Source: Lachnospiraceae bacterium UBA7179
GTDB lineage: Bacteria > Bacillota > Clostridia > Lachnospirales > Lachnospiraceae
NCBI GenBank assembly: GCA_002491195.1
Contig: DKVL01000068.1
Location: forward strand, 730-27,228
Direction: 5' to 3'
DNA: 26,499 nt
The notes beneath the pieces are model-generated. The model had not been told where the DNA came from and ran no database searches. It worked only from the letters and a program-made list of their open reading frames with translations. Below, in pieces: positions 7,228 to 15,175 of this stretch (position 1 is its first letter; each line of letters begins with the position of its first letter). The translations under genes were made by a program, and so were the position numbers.

Positions 7228-7248
7228 GAGAATGCATCGCATTCTCCT
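7202..7248 (+). repeat. Two back-to-back 10-bp hairpins at the end of abfA
   Basis: AATCGGACGC-AGGC-GCGTCCGATT (7202-7225) is followed at once by AGGAGAATGC-ATC-GCATTCTCCT (7226-7248). Both stems are perfect, and the first includes the last codons and part of the stop. No T-run follows, so this is not a standard terminator. It may protect the 3' end of the mRNA, or slow read-through into the next gene. Confidence 0.6.
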
Positions 7249-7283
7249 GAAATGATAAAAACAACGTCATGGAGGGATCAACC

Positions 7284-7553
7284 TTGGAGACAGGCAAAAA
7301 AGAGGAAAACAGGAGGCACTGCCTAAAGTGTCTCCTGCGCGAGATGGACAAGGAAGACTACATGGATAATCTATACGACTACATCCAGAGACTGGATGCG
7401 GACATCAAAGCGGATCAGGCGCTCTATGAGGAGCGCCTGTCTGTCTGTAAGGAGTGTGATTATCTCGAGTCAGGCATGTGCAGGGCATGTGGTTGTTTCG
7501 TGGAACTGCGCGCAGCGATCCGAAATAATCAATGTTCCTATGGAAAGTGGTAA
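7284..7553 (+). CDS. Small Cys-rich protein, DUF6171-like
   Basis: The product has 89 aa if started at TTG 7284, which has GGAGGG seven bases upstream; ATG 7269 is in frame but lacks a ribosome site. It contains CLKCLLREM (~13-21), a helix with YDYIQRLDADIKAD, and then CKECDYLESGMCRACGCFVELRAA. The six central-to-C-terminal cysteines (CxxC, then C-x2-C-x-C and one near the end) suggest a zinc-binding module. From memory this matches the small Firmicutes family DUF6171, whose role is not established. It may be read through from abfA, 56 bases upstream. Confidence 0.65.
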   Translation: METGKKEENRRHCLKCLLREMDKEDYMDNLYDYIQRLDADIKADQALYEERLSVCKECDYLESGMCRACGCFVELRAAIRNNQCSYGKW

Positions 7554-7556
7554 CTT

Positions 7557-7742
7557 TTAACGCTTCCGAACCCCTTTCGTGCTCTTTTCCACCTGACGCC
7601 TCGGAAGCATAACCTGATGCCCGCAGCCCACGCACTTTAACCGAAAGTCCGCACCCACACGCAGAATTTCCCACTCCGCACTTCCGCAGGGATGCGGCTT
7701 TTTTAGTTTGACAATGTCCCCAACTTCATATTCATATCCCAT
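7557..7742 (-). CDS. DUF951 family protein
   Basis: This 61-aa protein opens YEVGDIVKLKKPHPCGSAEW and continues EILRVGADFRLKCVGCGHQV, which is the DUF951 pattern (small Firmicutes proteins with a VKLKKPHPCG motif). Cys residues in PHPCG and CVGCGH may bind a metal. The function is not known. Its ATG (7742) lies 3 bases after the sirtuin stop, so the two are almost certainly translated from one mRNA. The C-terminus is strongly basic (RRQVEKSTKGVRKR). It converges on the DUF6171-like gene with only 3 bases between stops and no visible terminator. Confidence 0.85.
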   Translation of the reverse strand: MGYEYEVGDIVKLKKPHPCGSAEWEILRVGADFRLKCVGCGHQVMLPRRQVEKSTKGVRKR

Positions 7743-7745
7743 AAT

Positions 7746-8474
7746 TCATCTTGCCTTGTCTATTTGGGAGAACACCTCTCCGATGCTTCCTGTGATCACT
7801 AAATTTGCCATCGTGTCCCGCTGTGTGGGAGTTTTGTTGATCAGCACAAGCCTGTTTCCCTGGTAATAATCGATCAGTCCTGCGGCCGGATACACTGCAA
7901 GCGATGTGCCGCCGATGATCAGCATATCCGCTTCACTGATGACGCGCACTGCTTCCTGTAACGTGTTCTGGTCAAGTCCTTCCTCGTATAGTACCACATC
8001 GGGCTTGATTCTGCCGCCGCATTCGCACGTCGGAATCCCTGTGCTATTCACGATTTCTTCCACCGCATGGAATTTCCCGCACTTTTCGCAGTAATTGCGC
8101 AGGACACTGCCGTGAAGCTCCAGCACCTTTTTACTTCCTGCCGCCTGGTGCAGACCGTCGATATTCTGCGTCACGACTGCGGTGAGTTTTCCCTGCGCCT
8201 CGAGTTTGGCCAGAACCTTGTGCGCGGTGTTTGGCTGCGCGTCGAGACAAAGCATCTTATCGCGGTAAAACTTGAAAAATTCATCTGGTCTCTTCCTGTA
8301 AAAGGTATGACTTAAGATCGTCTCTGGCGGATAGTCGTACTTCTGGTTATAGAGCCCATCGACACTGCGGAAATCAGGGATTCCACTCTCGGTTGACACA
8401 CCCGCTCCTCCAAAGAAGACGATTTTGCTGCTCTCGTCGATCATTTTCTGTAATGTTTCGATTTCTTTACTCAT
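7746..8474 (-). CDS. cobB: NAD-dependent protein deacylase, sirtuin
   Basis: It removes acyl groups from lysines, using NAD+. The start is ATG 8474 (242 aa), nine bases after AAAGGAG; an upstream ATG is too close to that site. Motifs in order are GAGVSTESGIPDFRS (24-37, NAD binding), TQNIDGLHQAAG (102-113), catalytic His121 in LHGS, the zinc cysteines C129-x2-C132 and C150-x-C152, and GGTSLAVYPA (188-197). The segment after the zinc site reads KPDVVLYEEGLD instead of the RPHVVWFGE seen in classic CobB, so substrate preference may differ. It is cytoplasmic and translationally linked to the DUF951 gene. The symbol is by family; no cobalamin context exists here. Confidence 0.95.
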   Translation of the reverse strand: MSKEIETLQKMIDESSKIVFFGGAGVSTESGIPDFRSVDGLYNQKYDYPPETILSHTFYRKRPDEFFKFYRDKMLCLDAQPNTAHKVLAKLEAQGKLTAVVTQNIDGLHQAAGSKKVLELHGSVLRNYCEKCGKFHAVEEIVNSTGIPTCECGGRIKPDVVLYEEGLDQNTLQEAVRVISEADMLIIGGTSLAVYPAAGLIDYYQGNRLVLINKTPTQRDTMANLVITGSIGEVFSQIDKAR

Positions 8475-8603
8475 TTTCATATACTCCTTTCTCAATCGCT
8501 TGATATCCTGCTCTTCCTGCTCCCTGAGAAATCTCGGTCAATATGTTCCCGCCCGGCTTTTGATCGATACGCTTTCCGCGCAAGTTCCTCAGGTACAGTT
8601 ATG

Positions 8604-9773
8604 TTACCATGTCTTAAAAGATATGTTCAGGTCCACATTGTTTGAGATGCCATTTACCTGGCCTTTCTCCGTATACTGCCAGCAGCTCACGTCGTAAGGC
8701 ATATACATATAGTCGTCGTAAAAGGCATACCATTTCTCGTAGTCATTGAGCTGCGTCATGTCGAGCAGCTGCGTAAAGCACACAACGTTTCCGTAGATCA
8801 TCGGCGTGTACCCTGCCGCCTTGACCGCCTCACAGAAAGCGATTGTGACAGCAGTGCGCTCCTCCTTGGAGATCTGGTCTGCGCGTCCCTTGCCGCCGGC
8901 TATCCGCTCCACATCAAATACCACCGGACATGCCACGTCATAGTCAGCCAGGTTCTGTATGACAAATTCCGCTTCCTCCTTTGCTTCCTCGACATTGACT
9001 GCCTGAGTGAAAAAATATACTCCCGCCTTCACGCCAGCGCTGTTTGCCCCTTTCATATTGTCATCATAAAACTCATCCAGCACGATTTTTCCAGACTCAT
9101 AGCCCCTGATTCCCAGGCGGATAAAGGCGTACTCAATGCCATCCTCCTTGACTGCTGTCCAGTCGATATCGCCCTGGTACTTTGACACATCGATTCCCGC
9201 ATGCGATGTGACAGTTCCGTTCTCCGCGTACTGCATCAGCCCGTCCTCGGTCTTGATAAAATTTTCATCGAGCAGCGAATGTTTGTTTACACCGTCAAGC
9301 ACCGGTGCAAAGACGTACTCGTTCTCAAAGTTATAGATCAGATTTTCCGGGAAAAAGGAACGGAGCATTTTGAGCGGGCTTCCGTCCTCGCTGGTGACCA
9401 GCTCTTTCATCCGGTCCTTGATGGACTGCTCCACCTCGGCCTCCTTGGACTGCATGAGCTGCGCGATATCTGTTTCGTCCATGTCCGGCTGGACATCTTC
9501 TCCGGCTGCCGCAATCTCTGCGGCTGATTCCGCATCCTGATCTTCCATTCCCGCCTCTGGAGTCTCTGCTGTGCTGTGCTCCACATCCGCAGAGAGCGCA
9601 GGGAGTGCCTGGTCTACAATCAGCCGTTCTCTCTCGCCTTGCAGGCGGCTCACTTCTCGGACTTCCTTCACATACAGAGCCCCCATTGCTCCTGCAAATG
9701 TCAGTGAGATGATTGTCACGATAATAAGTAGTATGATAATAATATGTAATGTTTTGATTCGCTTCGTATGCAT
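8604..9773 (-). CDS. Membrane-anchored GH25 muramidase (lysozyme)
   Basis: It is predicted to cut the beta-1,4 MurNAc-GlcNAc bond of peptidoglycan outside the membrane. ATG 9773 (389 aa) follows GGAGGGGGAAG. Residues ~9-34 form one transmembrane helix (IIIILLIIVTIISLTFAG); then come a charged helix (35-55), an acidic Glu/Ala-rich linker (~60-130) and the GH25 barrel from ~190. GIDVSKYQGDIDW (193-205, Asp195) and VVFDVER (284-290, Asp287 and Glu289) are the catalytic motifs, and the end VSCWQYTEKGQVNGISNNVDLN is typical. The sequence reads as intact. It has its own promoter (9813-9841). Wall turnover, rather than phage lysis, fits its single chromosomal setting. Confidence 0.92.
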   Translation of the reverse strand: MHTKRIKTLHIIIILLIIVTIISLTFAGAMGALYVKEVREVSRLQGERERLIVDQALPALSADVEHSTAETPEAGMEDQDAESAAEIAAAGEDVQPDMDETDIAQLMQSKEAEVEQSIKDRMKELVTSEDGSPLKMLRSFFPENLIYNFENEYVFAPVLDGVNKHSLLDENFIKTEDGLMQYAENGTVTSHAGIDVSKYQGDIDWTAVKEDGIEYAFIRLGIRGYESGKIVLDEFYDDNMKGANSAGVKAGVYFFTQAVNVEEAKEEAEFVIQNLADYDVACPVVFDVERIAGGKGRADQISKEERTAVTIAFCEAVKAAGYTPMIYGNVVCFTQLLDMTQLNDYEKWYAFYDDYMYMPYDVSCWQYTEKGQVNGISNNVDLNISFKTW

Positions 9774-9812
9774 CTTCCCCCTCCAAAATAACGGATTTTT
9801 TCCTACCATTAC

Positions 9813-9841
9813 AGTCTACACCATATGCAAAAGATATGCAA
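9813..9841 (-). promoter_or_regulatory. Sigma-A promoter of the GH25 gene
   Basis: On the minus strand TTGCAT (9836-9841), 17 bases, TAGACT (9813-9818). It lies about 40 bases before the start codon. Confidence 0.5.
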
Positions 9842-9898
9842 GAAAAGCGTTTGTGAAAAAAACTTCCAAAATAAAATAGTAAAAGTTAAAAAAATGAC

Positions 9899-9927
9899 TT
9901 GCAAATTTAGGAAAAATATAGTATTAT
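9899..9927 (+). promoter_or_regulatory. Sigma-A promoter of rpsF-ssb-rpsR
   Basis: TTGCAA (9899-9904), 17 bases, TATTAT (9922-9927). Correctly placed about 70 bases before rpsF and divergent from the GH25 promoter. Confidence 0.75.
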
Positions 9928-9952
9928 AGGTTTTCGTGATATATAAATCCTT

Positions 9953-9973
9953 GCTTCTTCTTCGGGGGGAGGC
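9953..9973 (+). promoter_or_regulatory. UUCG-capped hairpin in the rpsF leader
   Basis: GCTTCTTC, loop TTCG, then GGGGGAGGC forms a hairpin with several G-U pairs, just before the AAAGGAGG ribosome site. Many bacteria have an S6:S18-binding autoregulatory leader at this place. Position fits, but I could not confirm that motif's conserved bases. Confidence 0.3.
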
Positions 9974-9997
9974 CAGAGACCAAAAGGAGGTAACAAA

Positions 9998-10288
9998 ATG
10001 AACAAGTATGAATTAGCCGTTGTTGTCAGCGCAAAGCTTGAGGACGATGAGAGAGCAGCTACCATCGAGAAGGTAAAGAACATGATCACAAGACATGGTG
10101 GCACGATCACGAATGTGGACGAGTGGGGCAAGAAGAGACTTGCTTACGAAGTGCGCAAGATGAGGGAAGCTTTCTACTATTTTATTCAGTTTGATGGCGA
10201 AGCAACTGTTCCGGCAGAGGTCGAGTCAAGAATTCGTCTTATGGAAAATGTTGTCAGATATTTGTGCGTTAGACAGGACGAGAAATAG
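9998..10288 (+). CDS. rpsF: 30S ribosomal protein S6
   Basis: This 96-aa protein starts MNKYELAVVVSAKLEDDER and contains WGKKRLAYEVRKMREAFYYF and the end ENVVRYLCVRQDE, all classic S6. It binds 16S rRNA in the platform of the small subunit as a pair with S18, whose gene is third in this cluster. ATG 9998 follows AAAGGAGGTAACAAA. Confidence 0.98.
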   Translation: MNKYELAVVVSAKLEDDERAATIEKVKNMITRHGGTITNVDEWGKKRLAYEVRKMREAFYYFIQFDGEATVPAEVESRIRLMENVVRYLCVRQDEK

Positions 10289-10328
10289 AGCGCGCGCCCG
10301 CAGGGCGTTTAATGGAGAACTTTGATAT

Positions 10329-10805
10329 ATGAATAAAGTAATTTTGATGGGACGATTAACAAGGGATCCTGAGGTGAGATATACACAGGGTGAGAACCAG
10401 ATGGCAATTGCGAGATACACACTTGCCGTAGACAGGAGATTCAACCGCAGTAATGGGAATGATGAGAACACTGCGGATTTTATTCCATGTGTTGCTTTTA
10501 ACAAGGCAGGCGAGTTTGCGGAGAAGTATTTCCGGAAAGGAACCAAGATTGCCGTATCCGGGCGGATCCAGACCGGAAGCTATACCAACAAAGATGGAGT
10601 GAAGGTTTACACGACAGAAGTCATTGTTGACGATCAGGAATTTGCTGAGAGTAAAAATAGCAGCGGTAACTCCGATGGAGGCTATGGAAACAGCAATTAT
10701 GGAAATAGTTATGGAGGGAACAGTCAGTCCGCAGCGCCGATGGCGGCAGGCGACGGCTTCATGAACATTCCGGACGGCATCGATGAGGAACTGCCATTTA
10801 ACTAA
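10329..10805 (+). CDS. ssb: Single-stranded DNA-binding protein
   Basis: The N-terminal OB-fold (1-~108) begins MNKVILMGRLTRDPEVRY and includes FIPCVAFNKAGEFAEKYFRKG and VSGRIQTGSYTNKDG. A flexible Gly/Asn/Ser linker (~118-140) leads to the acidic tip DGIDEELPFN, which recruits repair and replication proteins. The length (158 aa) is normal. It protects single-stranded DNA at the fork. It lies between rpsF and rpsR, the standard Firmicutes order, 40 bases after rpsF. Confidence 0.98.
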   Translation: MNKVILMGRLTRDPEVRYTQGENQMAIARYTLAVDRRFNRSNGNDENTADFIPCVAFNKAGEFAEKYFRKGTKIAVSGRIQTGSYTNKDGVKVYTTEVIVDDQEFAESKNSSGNSDGGYGNSNYGNSYGGNSQSAAPMAAGDGFMNIPDGIDEELPFN

Positions 10806-10852
10806 GATCTGTTTTTAACGTTTTAGAATTGAAAAGAATAGGGGGCTTTATC

Positions 10853-11116
10853 ATGGCTTTTAATAAAACTGAAAAAGCTGATTCTCCAATGAAGAGAAGA
10901 GGCGGAATCCGTAGAAGAAAAAAAGTTTGCGTATTTTGCGGCAAGGACAATGTAATTGATTATAAGGATACAGCGAAGTTAAAGAGATATGTGTCTGAGA
11001 GAGGCAAGATTCTTCCCAGACGCATCACAGGAAACTGCGCGAAGCATCAGAGAGCGCTTACGGTGGCGATCAAGAGAGCACGCCATATTGCACTGATGCC
11101 TTATACGATCGATTAA
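10853..11116 (+). CDS. rpsR: 30S ribosomal protein S18, zinc-binding form
   Basis: Started at ATG 10853, after GGGGGCTTTATC, the product has 87 aa. RRKKVCVFCGKDNVIDYKD and RITGNCAKHQRALTVAIKRARHIALMPY are S18 signatures. CVFC plus the later C-x2-H give the zinc-binding (C+) version of S18, which some bacteria replace with a zinc-free paralogue when zinc is scarce. The in-frame ATG at 10829 would add an atypical extension and has no ribosome site. Confidence 0.97.
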   Translation: MAFNKTEKADSPMKRRGGIRRRKKVCVFCGKDNVIDYKDTAKLKRYVSERGKILPRRITGNCAKHQRALTVAIKRARHIALMPYTID

Positions 11117-11122
11117 GGATGG

Positions 11123-11162
11123 GAACCAATGAACCGATCAGTGGTTTGTTGGTTCTTTTTTT
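11123..11162 (+). terminator. Terminator after rpsR
   Basis: GAACCAA (11123-11129) pairs with TTGGTTC (11149-11155), followed by seven T residues. It closes the rpsF-ssb-rpsR operon. Confidence 0.85.
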
Positions 11163-11164
11163 GT

Positions 11165-11193
11165 TTTCATTTTTTATAAAAACGTGGTATACT
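11165..11193 (+). promoter_or_regulatory. Candidate promoter of pepT
   Basis: TTTCAT (11165-11170), 17 bases, TATACT (11188-11193), 35 bases before the start codon. The -10 is good and the -35 weak. Confidence 0.5.
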
Positions 11194-11227
11194 AAATAAG
11201 TATTCGTATTAAAGGAGAAATGGAGCA

Positions 11228-12466
11228 ATGACATATTCAAAAGTAATAGAGAATTTTTTAAGGTATGTGAAGATTGACACACAATCATCGGAGGAGTCCT
11301 CAGACAAGGTGCCTTCGACAGAGAAACAGCGGAATCTGGCAAAGCTGTTGTATCAGGAGTTGACAGACCTTGGCGCAGAGAATGTGCGCTATGACGAGGA
11401 GCACGGTTATGTCTATGCCGTGATTCCATCCAATATGGATCAGGACAAAGTACCAGCGGTAGGGTTTATCGCGCATATGGATACTTCTCCAGCGGTCAGC
11501 GGGGAGAATGTCAATCCAAGAGTGATCGAGAATTATGACGGGAAGGACATTATCCTGAATCAAGAGGCCAATATCGTGACCTGCGTGTCGGATTTTCCGA
11601 TGCTGAAGAGCTGCAGGGGGAAGAGTCTGATTGTGACTGACGGCAGCACGCTTCTCGGCGGTGATGACAAGGCAGGTGTCGCGGAGATCATGGCTATGGC
11701 GGAGTATCTGCTGACGCATCCGGAAGTAAAACATGGAAAGGTCTGCGTAGGATTTACGCCGGATGAGGAAGTTGGAAATGGGGTTGAATATTTTGATATC
11801 AAGGGCTTTGGTGCGGATTACGCCTATACAGTGGACGGCGGTATGCTCGGCGATATGAGTTATGAGTGCTTTAACGCAGCGGGGGCTGTCCTCACGGTAA
11901 CGGGGAAAAGCGTGCACCCAGGTTACGCCAAAAATGTCATGAGAAATGCCATTAAGCTTGCGTATGAGTTTCAGCGTGCGCTTCCGGATGAATGTCCTGA
12001 AAATACAGAAGGATATGAAGGTTTTTATCATGTGGATCATATGAAAGGCAATGTGGAAGAGGTAGTCGCAGAGTATATCATCAGAGATCATGATAAGGCG
12101 AAATTTGAGGAGAGAAAGGCGGTCTTTGCAAAGACTGCGGAGAATTTGAATAAAAAATACGGCGAAGGTACATTTCATGTGACGATATCGGATTCCTACA
12201 GCAATATGCGCGAGATGATTGAGCAGAAGATGTACATTGTTGACAATGCGGCTGAGGCGATGAGGCAGGCAGGTGTAGAACCTGTGATATCAGCGATACG
12301 GGGCGGGACAGATGGAGCACGGCTGTCGTTTGATGGGTTATTGTGCCCAAATATTTGTACGGGATCAGAGGGGCATCATGGGAGAAATGAGTTTGCCTGC
12401 ATCGAGGATATGGAGAAGATTGTGGAAATATTATTAAATCTGATCGGCATAACAGCAAAACAATAG
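11228..12466 (+). CDS. pepT: Tripeptidase T
   Basis: This zinc aminopeptidase (M20B family) releases the N-terminal residue of tripeptides in the cytoplasm. The 412-aa length is standard. GFIAHMDTSP gives metal ligand His83 and Asp85; LLGGDDKAGVAEIM holds the bridging Asp near 146; TPDEEVGNG has the catalytic Glu180 and ligand Glu181; YTVDGG has Asp203; GSEGHHGRNEF near the end supplies the last His. The central dimerisation domain contains GKSVHPGYAKN. ATG 11228 follows AAAGGAGAAATGGAGCA. It stands alone between the S18 terminator and the gdpP leader. Confidence 0.97.
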   Translation: MTYSKVIENFLRYVKIDTQSSEESSDKVPSTEKQRNLAKLLYQELTDLGAENVRYDEEHGYVYAVIPSNMDQDKVPAVGFIAHMDTSPAVSGENVNPRVIENYDGKDIILNQEANIVTCVSDFPMLKSCRGKSLIVTDGSTLLGGDDKAGVAEIMAMAEYLLTHPEVKHGKVCVGFTPDEEVGNGVEYFDIKGFGADYAYTVDGGMLGDMSYECFNAAGAVLTVTGKSVHPGYAKNVMRNAIKLAYEFQRALPDECPENTEGYEGFYHVDHMKGNVEEVVAEYIIRDHDKAKFEERKAVFAKTAENLNKKYGEGTFHVTISDSYSNMREMIEQKMYIVDNAAEAMRQAGVEPVISAIRGGTDGARLSFDGLLCPNICTGSEGHHGRNEFACIEDMEKIVEILLNLIGITAKQ

Positions 12467-12508
12467 CACGATGTTAGCCTTTGCGACGATAAGAGACAAA
12501 ATCTGCTA

Positions 12509-12537
12509 TGGAACTTTTTTCTATTTAATGATATACT
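12509..12537 (+). promoter_or_regulatory. Candidate promoter of the gdpP-rplI-dnaB cluster
   Basis: TATACT (12532-12537) is a good -10; TGGAAC (12509-12514), 17 bases upstream, is a weak -35. It is the best candidate in the gap between pepT and gdpP. Confidence 0.4.
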
Positions 12538-12556
12538 ATTTATGGACACAAGAGCA

Positions 12557-12617
12557 TAAGGAACTGTCCGGAAGGAGACAAGTCAGAATGCACAGGTTGT
12601 TTTTGAACAGTTCCTAA
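12557..12617. repeat. Palindromic repeat, AGGAACTGT...ACAGTTCCT
   Basis: TAAGGAACTGT (12557-12567) and ACAGTTCCTAA (12607-12617) form an inverted repeat (9 of 9 in the core) around 39 bases. The ends match those of the elements at 4851 and 19028. It lies in the gdpP leader, ending about 24 bases before the ribosome site. Confidence 0.5.
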
Positions 12618-12653
12618 GGAGATCCCGAAGTGCATTTGCGGGAGGTATTGTAC

Positions 12654-14696
12654 ATGAAGCAAAAAGTGAGAATAAAGGGACACCTGAAATCATATCTTCA
12701 GACCACTCTGGTCTTAGGAATATTGCTGGCTTTGGTAAATGTCGGTGTTTATTTTCTTGACATAGAAGCAGGCATCTGTGTTTCGGGATTTTTGTTGATC
12801 TACCTGATCACAATGGTTATTCTATTATATAGAAATAAGACCGTTATTATGAATGAATTTATCAATTTTGCGACACAGTACGGGCAGATTCAGAGGACAT
12901 TGCTGCGGGACCTGGAGCTTCCTCATGTGCTGATGGATGATGATGGCAGGATCATATGGATGAATATGGCTTTTGAGCAGGTGATCCATAAGGAAAAAGG
13001 CTATCGGAAACCGATTTCCACAGTGTTTTCTGCTGTCACGAAAGATAAACTGGAGTTTGAGCAGGACACTGAGATGGAGATTGCTTATGAAGATCATGAA
13101 TATATTTTGAAGATGAAACGAATCTCGATCAAGGAGGTTCTGGACAATAGCGAGATCATCGAGAGTGCTGGAAACGAGAATTTCCTGATTGCAGGTTATC
13201 TGTTTGATGAGACGGCCTTGAAACGCGCGCTGCGTGACCGCGATGAACAGAGCCTTGCGGTGGGCATGATCTATATTGACAATTACGATGAAGCGCTTGA
13301 GAGTGTGGAGGAAGTCAGAAGGTCATTGCTGATGGCGCTGATCGACAGGAAGATCAACAAGTATATCGCATCGATTGACGGAATTGTGCGCAAGACGGAG
13401 AAGGACAAGTATCTGGTCATCATGCGCAAGAAGGCACTGATGAATCTGAAGGAATCGCGGTTTGAACTTCTGGAGGATGTCAAGACAGTCAATATCGGAA
13501 ATGAGATGGCTGTGACAGTGAGTATCGGCGTGGGTGTCGATGCGCCTACGTATGCACAGAATGCGGAGTTTGCGCGCACTGCGATCGATCTGGCGCTGGG
13601 GCGCGGCGGCGATCAGGCAGTGGTGAAGGCGCCGGATTCAATCGTCTATTACGGCGGAAAGAGCCAGCAGATTGAGAAGAATACGCGCGTGAAGGCGCGT
13701 GTGAAGGCGAACGCCCTTCAGGAGATTATGACGAGCAAGGACAAGGTGCTGATCATGGGACATCGGCTGGCGGACGCGGATGCGTTTGGATCGGCGGTGG
13801 GGATCAGTTGTATCGCAAGGGCGCTTGGCAGAAAGCCGCATATTGTCATCAATGACATCACGACTTCCGTGAAGCCATTGGTGGAACTGTTTCGGGACAG
13901 GAATATCTATGAGGACGATTTTATCATAGGAAGTACAGAGGCATTAGAGATCGCAGACAACAATACAGTGCTTGTCGTTGTGGATGTCAATAAGCCAAGT
14001 ATCACGGAATGTCCGGACCTGATCAAGAGCTGCAAGACCGTTGTTGTTCTGGATCATCACAGACAGGGATCGGAAGTGATCGAGAATGCGACGCTCTCCT
14101 ATGTGGAGCCCTACGCATCGAGTGCCTGTGAGATGGTCGCGGAAGTCGTACAGTATATAGCAGGTACAGTCAAGGTGCGCAGCAATGAGGCGGATTGTAT
14201 GTATTCCGGTATCATGGTTGATACGAACAATTTTACGGCAAAAACGGGCGTCAGAACTTTTGAGGCGGCAGCGTTTCTGCGAAGGTGCGGTGCCGATGTA
14301 ACGAGGGTCAGAAAGATGTTTCGGGATGGCGCAAAGGAGTATAAGGCAAAGGCCGAGACCGTGCGGAGCGCCGAGATATACAAGAACGCATATGCGATGG
14401 GAATCTGTCCGTCTGAGGGCCTGGACAGCCCGACTGAGATTGGCGCGCAGGCGGCAAATGAACTACTTGGCATCAATGGGATCAAGGCAAGTTTTGTGGT
14501 TACAGAGTACAATGGTAAGATTTATATCTCTGCACGGTCGATCGATGAGGTCAATGTGCAGATCATCATGGAGCGGCTTGGCGGCGGCGGGCATATGAAT
14601 ATCGCGGGCGCCCAGCTGACAGACACAACTCCGGAGCGGGCGGTCTTTGTCGTGAAGGAGACCTTGAATCAGATGCTTGAAGAGGGTGCTATATAA
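12654..14696 (+). CDS. gdpP: GdpP-type cyclic-di-AMP phosphodiesterase
   Basis: It hydrolyses the second messenger c-di-AMP, which controls potassium and osmotic balance and wall stress. ATG 12654 (680 aa) has GGGAGG eight bases upstream; GTG 12630 does not. Two transmembrane helices (~17-35 and ~42-58) are followed by a PAS-like domain (~85-190, LMDDDGRIIWMNMAFEQV), a degenerate GGDEF domain (~200-330, no intact GGDEF) and a DHH-DHHA1 phosphoesterase. The metal-binding motifs are MGHRLADADAFGSA (His370, Asp374, Asp376), VVDVNKP (Asp444) and DHH at 467-469; GGGGHMNIAGAQ near the C-terminus is the DHHA1 signature. The order gdpP-rplI-dnaB matches Bacillus yybT-rplI-dnaC. Spacing to rplI is 21 bases. 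Confidence 0.95.
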   Translation: MKQKVRIKGHLKSYLQTTLVLGILLALVNVGVYFLDIEAGICVSGFLLIYLITMVILLYRNKTVIMNEFINFATQYGQIQRTLLRDLELPHVLMDDDGRIIWMNMAFEQVIHKEKGYRKPISTVFSAVTKDKLEFEQDTEMEIAYEDHEYILKMKRISIKEVLDNSEIIESAGNENFLIAGYLFDETALKRALRDRDEQSLAVGMIYIDNYDEALESVEEVRRSLLMALIDRKINKYIASIDGIVRKTEKDKYLVIMRKKALMNLKESRFELLEDVKTVNIGNEMAVTVSIGVGVDAPTYAQNAEFARTAIDLALGRGGDQAVVKAPDSIVYYGGKSQQIEKNTRVKARVKANALQEIMTSKDKVLIMGHRLADADAFGSAVGISCIARALGRKPHIVINDITTSVKPLVELFRDRNIYEDDFIIGSTEALEIADNNTVLVVVDVNKPSITECPDLIKSCKTVVVLDHHRQGSEVIENATLSYVEPYASSACEMVAEVVQYIAGTVKVRSNEADCMYSGIMVDTNNFTAKTGVRTFEAAAFLRRCGADVTRVRKMFRDGAKEYKAKAETVRSAEIYKNAYAMGICPSEGLDSPTEIGAQAANELLGINGIKASFVVTEYNGKIYISARSIDEVNVQIIMERLGGGGHMNIAGAQLTDTTPERAVFVVKETLNQMLEEGAI

Positions 14697-14717
14697 TACA
14701 GGAAGGAAGAGAATATC

Positions 14718-15164
14718 ATGAAAGTAATATTATTGGAGGATGTAAAATCCGTAGGAAAAAAAGGGGACCTGGTAGAGGTCAAGGAGGGCTATGCCAGGAA
14801 TTTTATCATTCCTAAGAAACTGGGAGTGGAAGCGACCGATGCAAACAAGAATACGTTGAAGCTTCAGAAGCAGAATGAGGAAAAGATTGCCAAGGAACAG
14901 CTCGAGGCTGCGCAGGCTCTGGCTGCTGAGGTGGAGCAGATGACAGTCAGGATGGAGATTAAAGGAGGCGAGGGCGGAAAGACATTCGGCTCTGTGTCTT
15001 CCAAGGAGATCGCGAAGGCAGTTGCGGATCAGTACGGCAAGGAAATTGACAAGAAGAAGATACAGCTTGGCGAGGCGATCAAGATGGCAGGAACGCATGA
15101 GGTGACAGTAAAACTGCACCCGAAGGTAACAGCAAAGCTCAGAGTCCATGTGGAATGCATATAG
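14718..15164 (+). CDS. rplI: 50S ribosomal protein L9
   Basis: The 148-aa protein begins MKVILLEDVKSVGKKGDLV and has the L9 signature KEGYARNFIIPKKLG. A long connecting helix (~41-75) joins the N-terminal rRNA-binding domain to the C-terminal domain (GGKTFGSVSSKEIAKAV ... VKLHPKVTAKLRVHVE). L9 binds 23S rRNA near the L1 stalk and reaches toward neighbouring ribosomes. Ribosome site AAGGAAGAG. It is cotranscribed between gdpP and dnaB. Confidence 0.98.
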   Translation: MKVILLEDVKSVGKKGDLVEVKEGYARNFIIPKKLGVEATDANKNTLKLQKQNEEKIAKEQLEAAQALAAEVEQMTVRMEIKGGEGGKTFGSVSSKEIAKAVADQYGKEIDKKKIQLGEAIKMAGTHEVTVKLHPKVTAKLRVHVECI

Positions 15165-15175
15165 GAGGTTGAGCG

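Noticed and set aside
7233..7256. A 7-codon ORF (MHRILLK) in the second hairpin after abfA
   Set aside because: The AGGAG is only one base from the ATG and both are locked in the hairpin stem; a chance frame is more likely.
9331..9786. A 151-codon minus-strand frame within the GH25 gene
   Set aside because: It overlaps the same-strand GH25 gene in another frame; the Arg/Gly-rich product resembles no family.
11300..12178. A 292-codon minus-strand frame opposite pepT
   Set aside because: Antisense shadow of a complete pepT gene; no domain or promoter.
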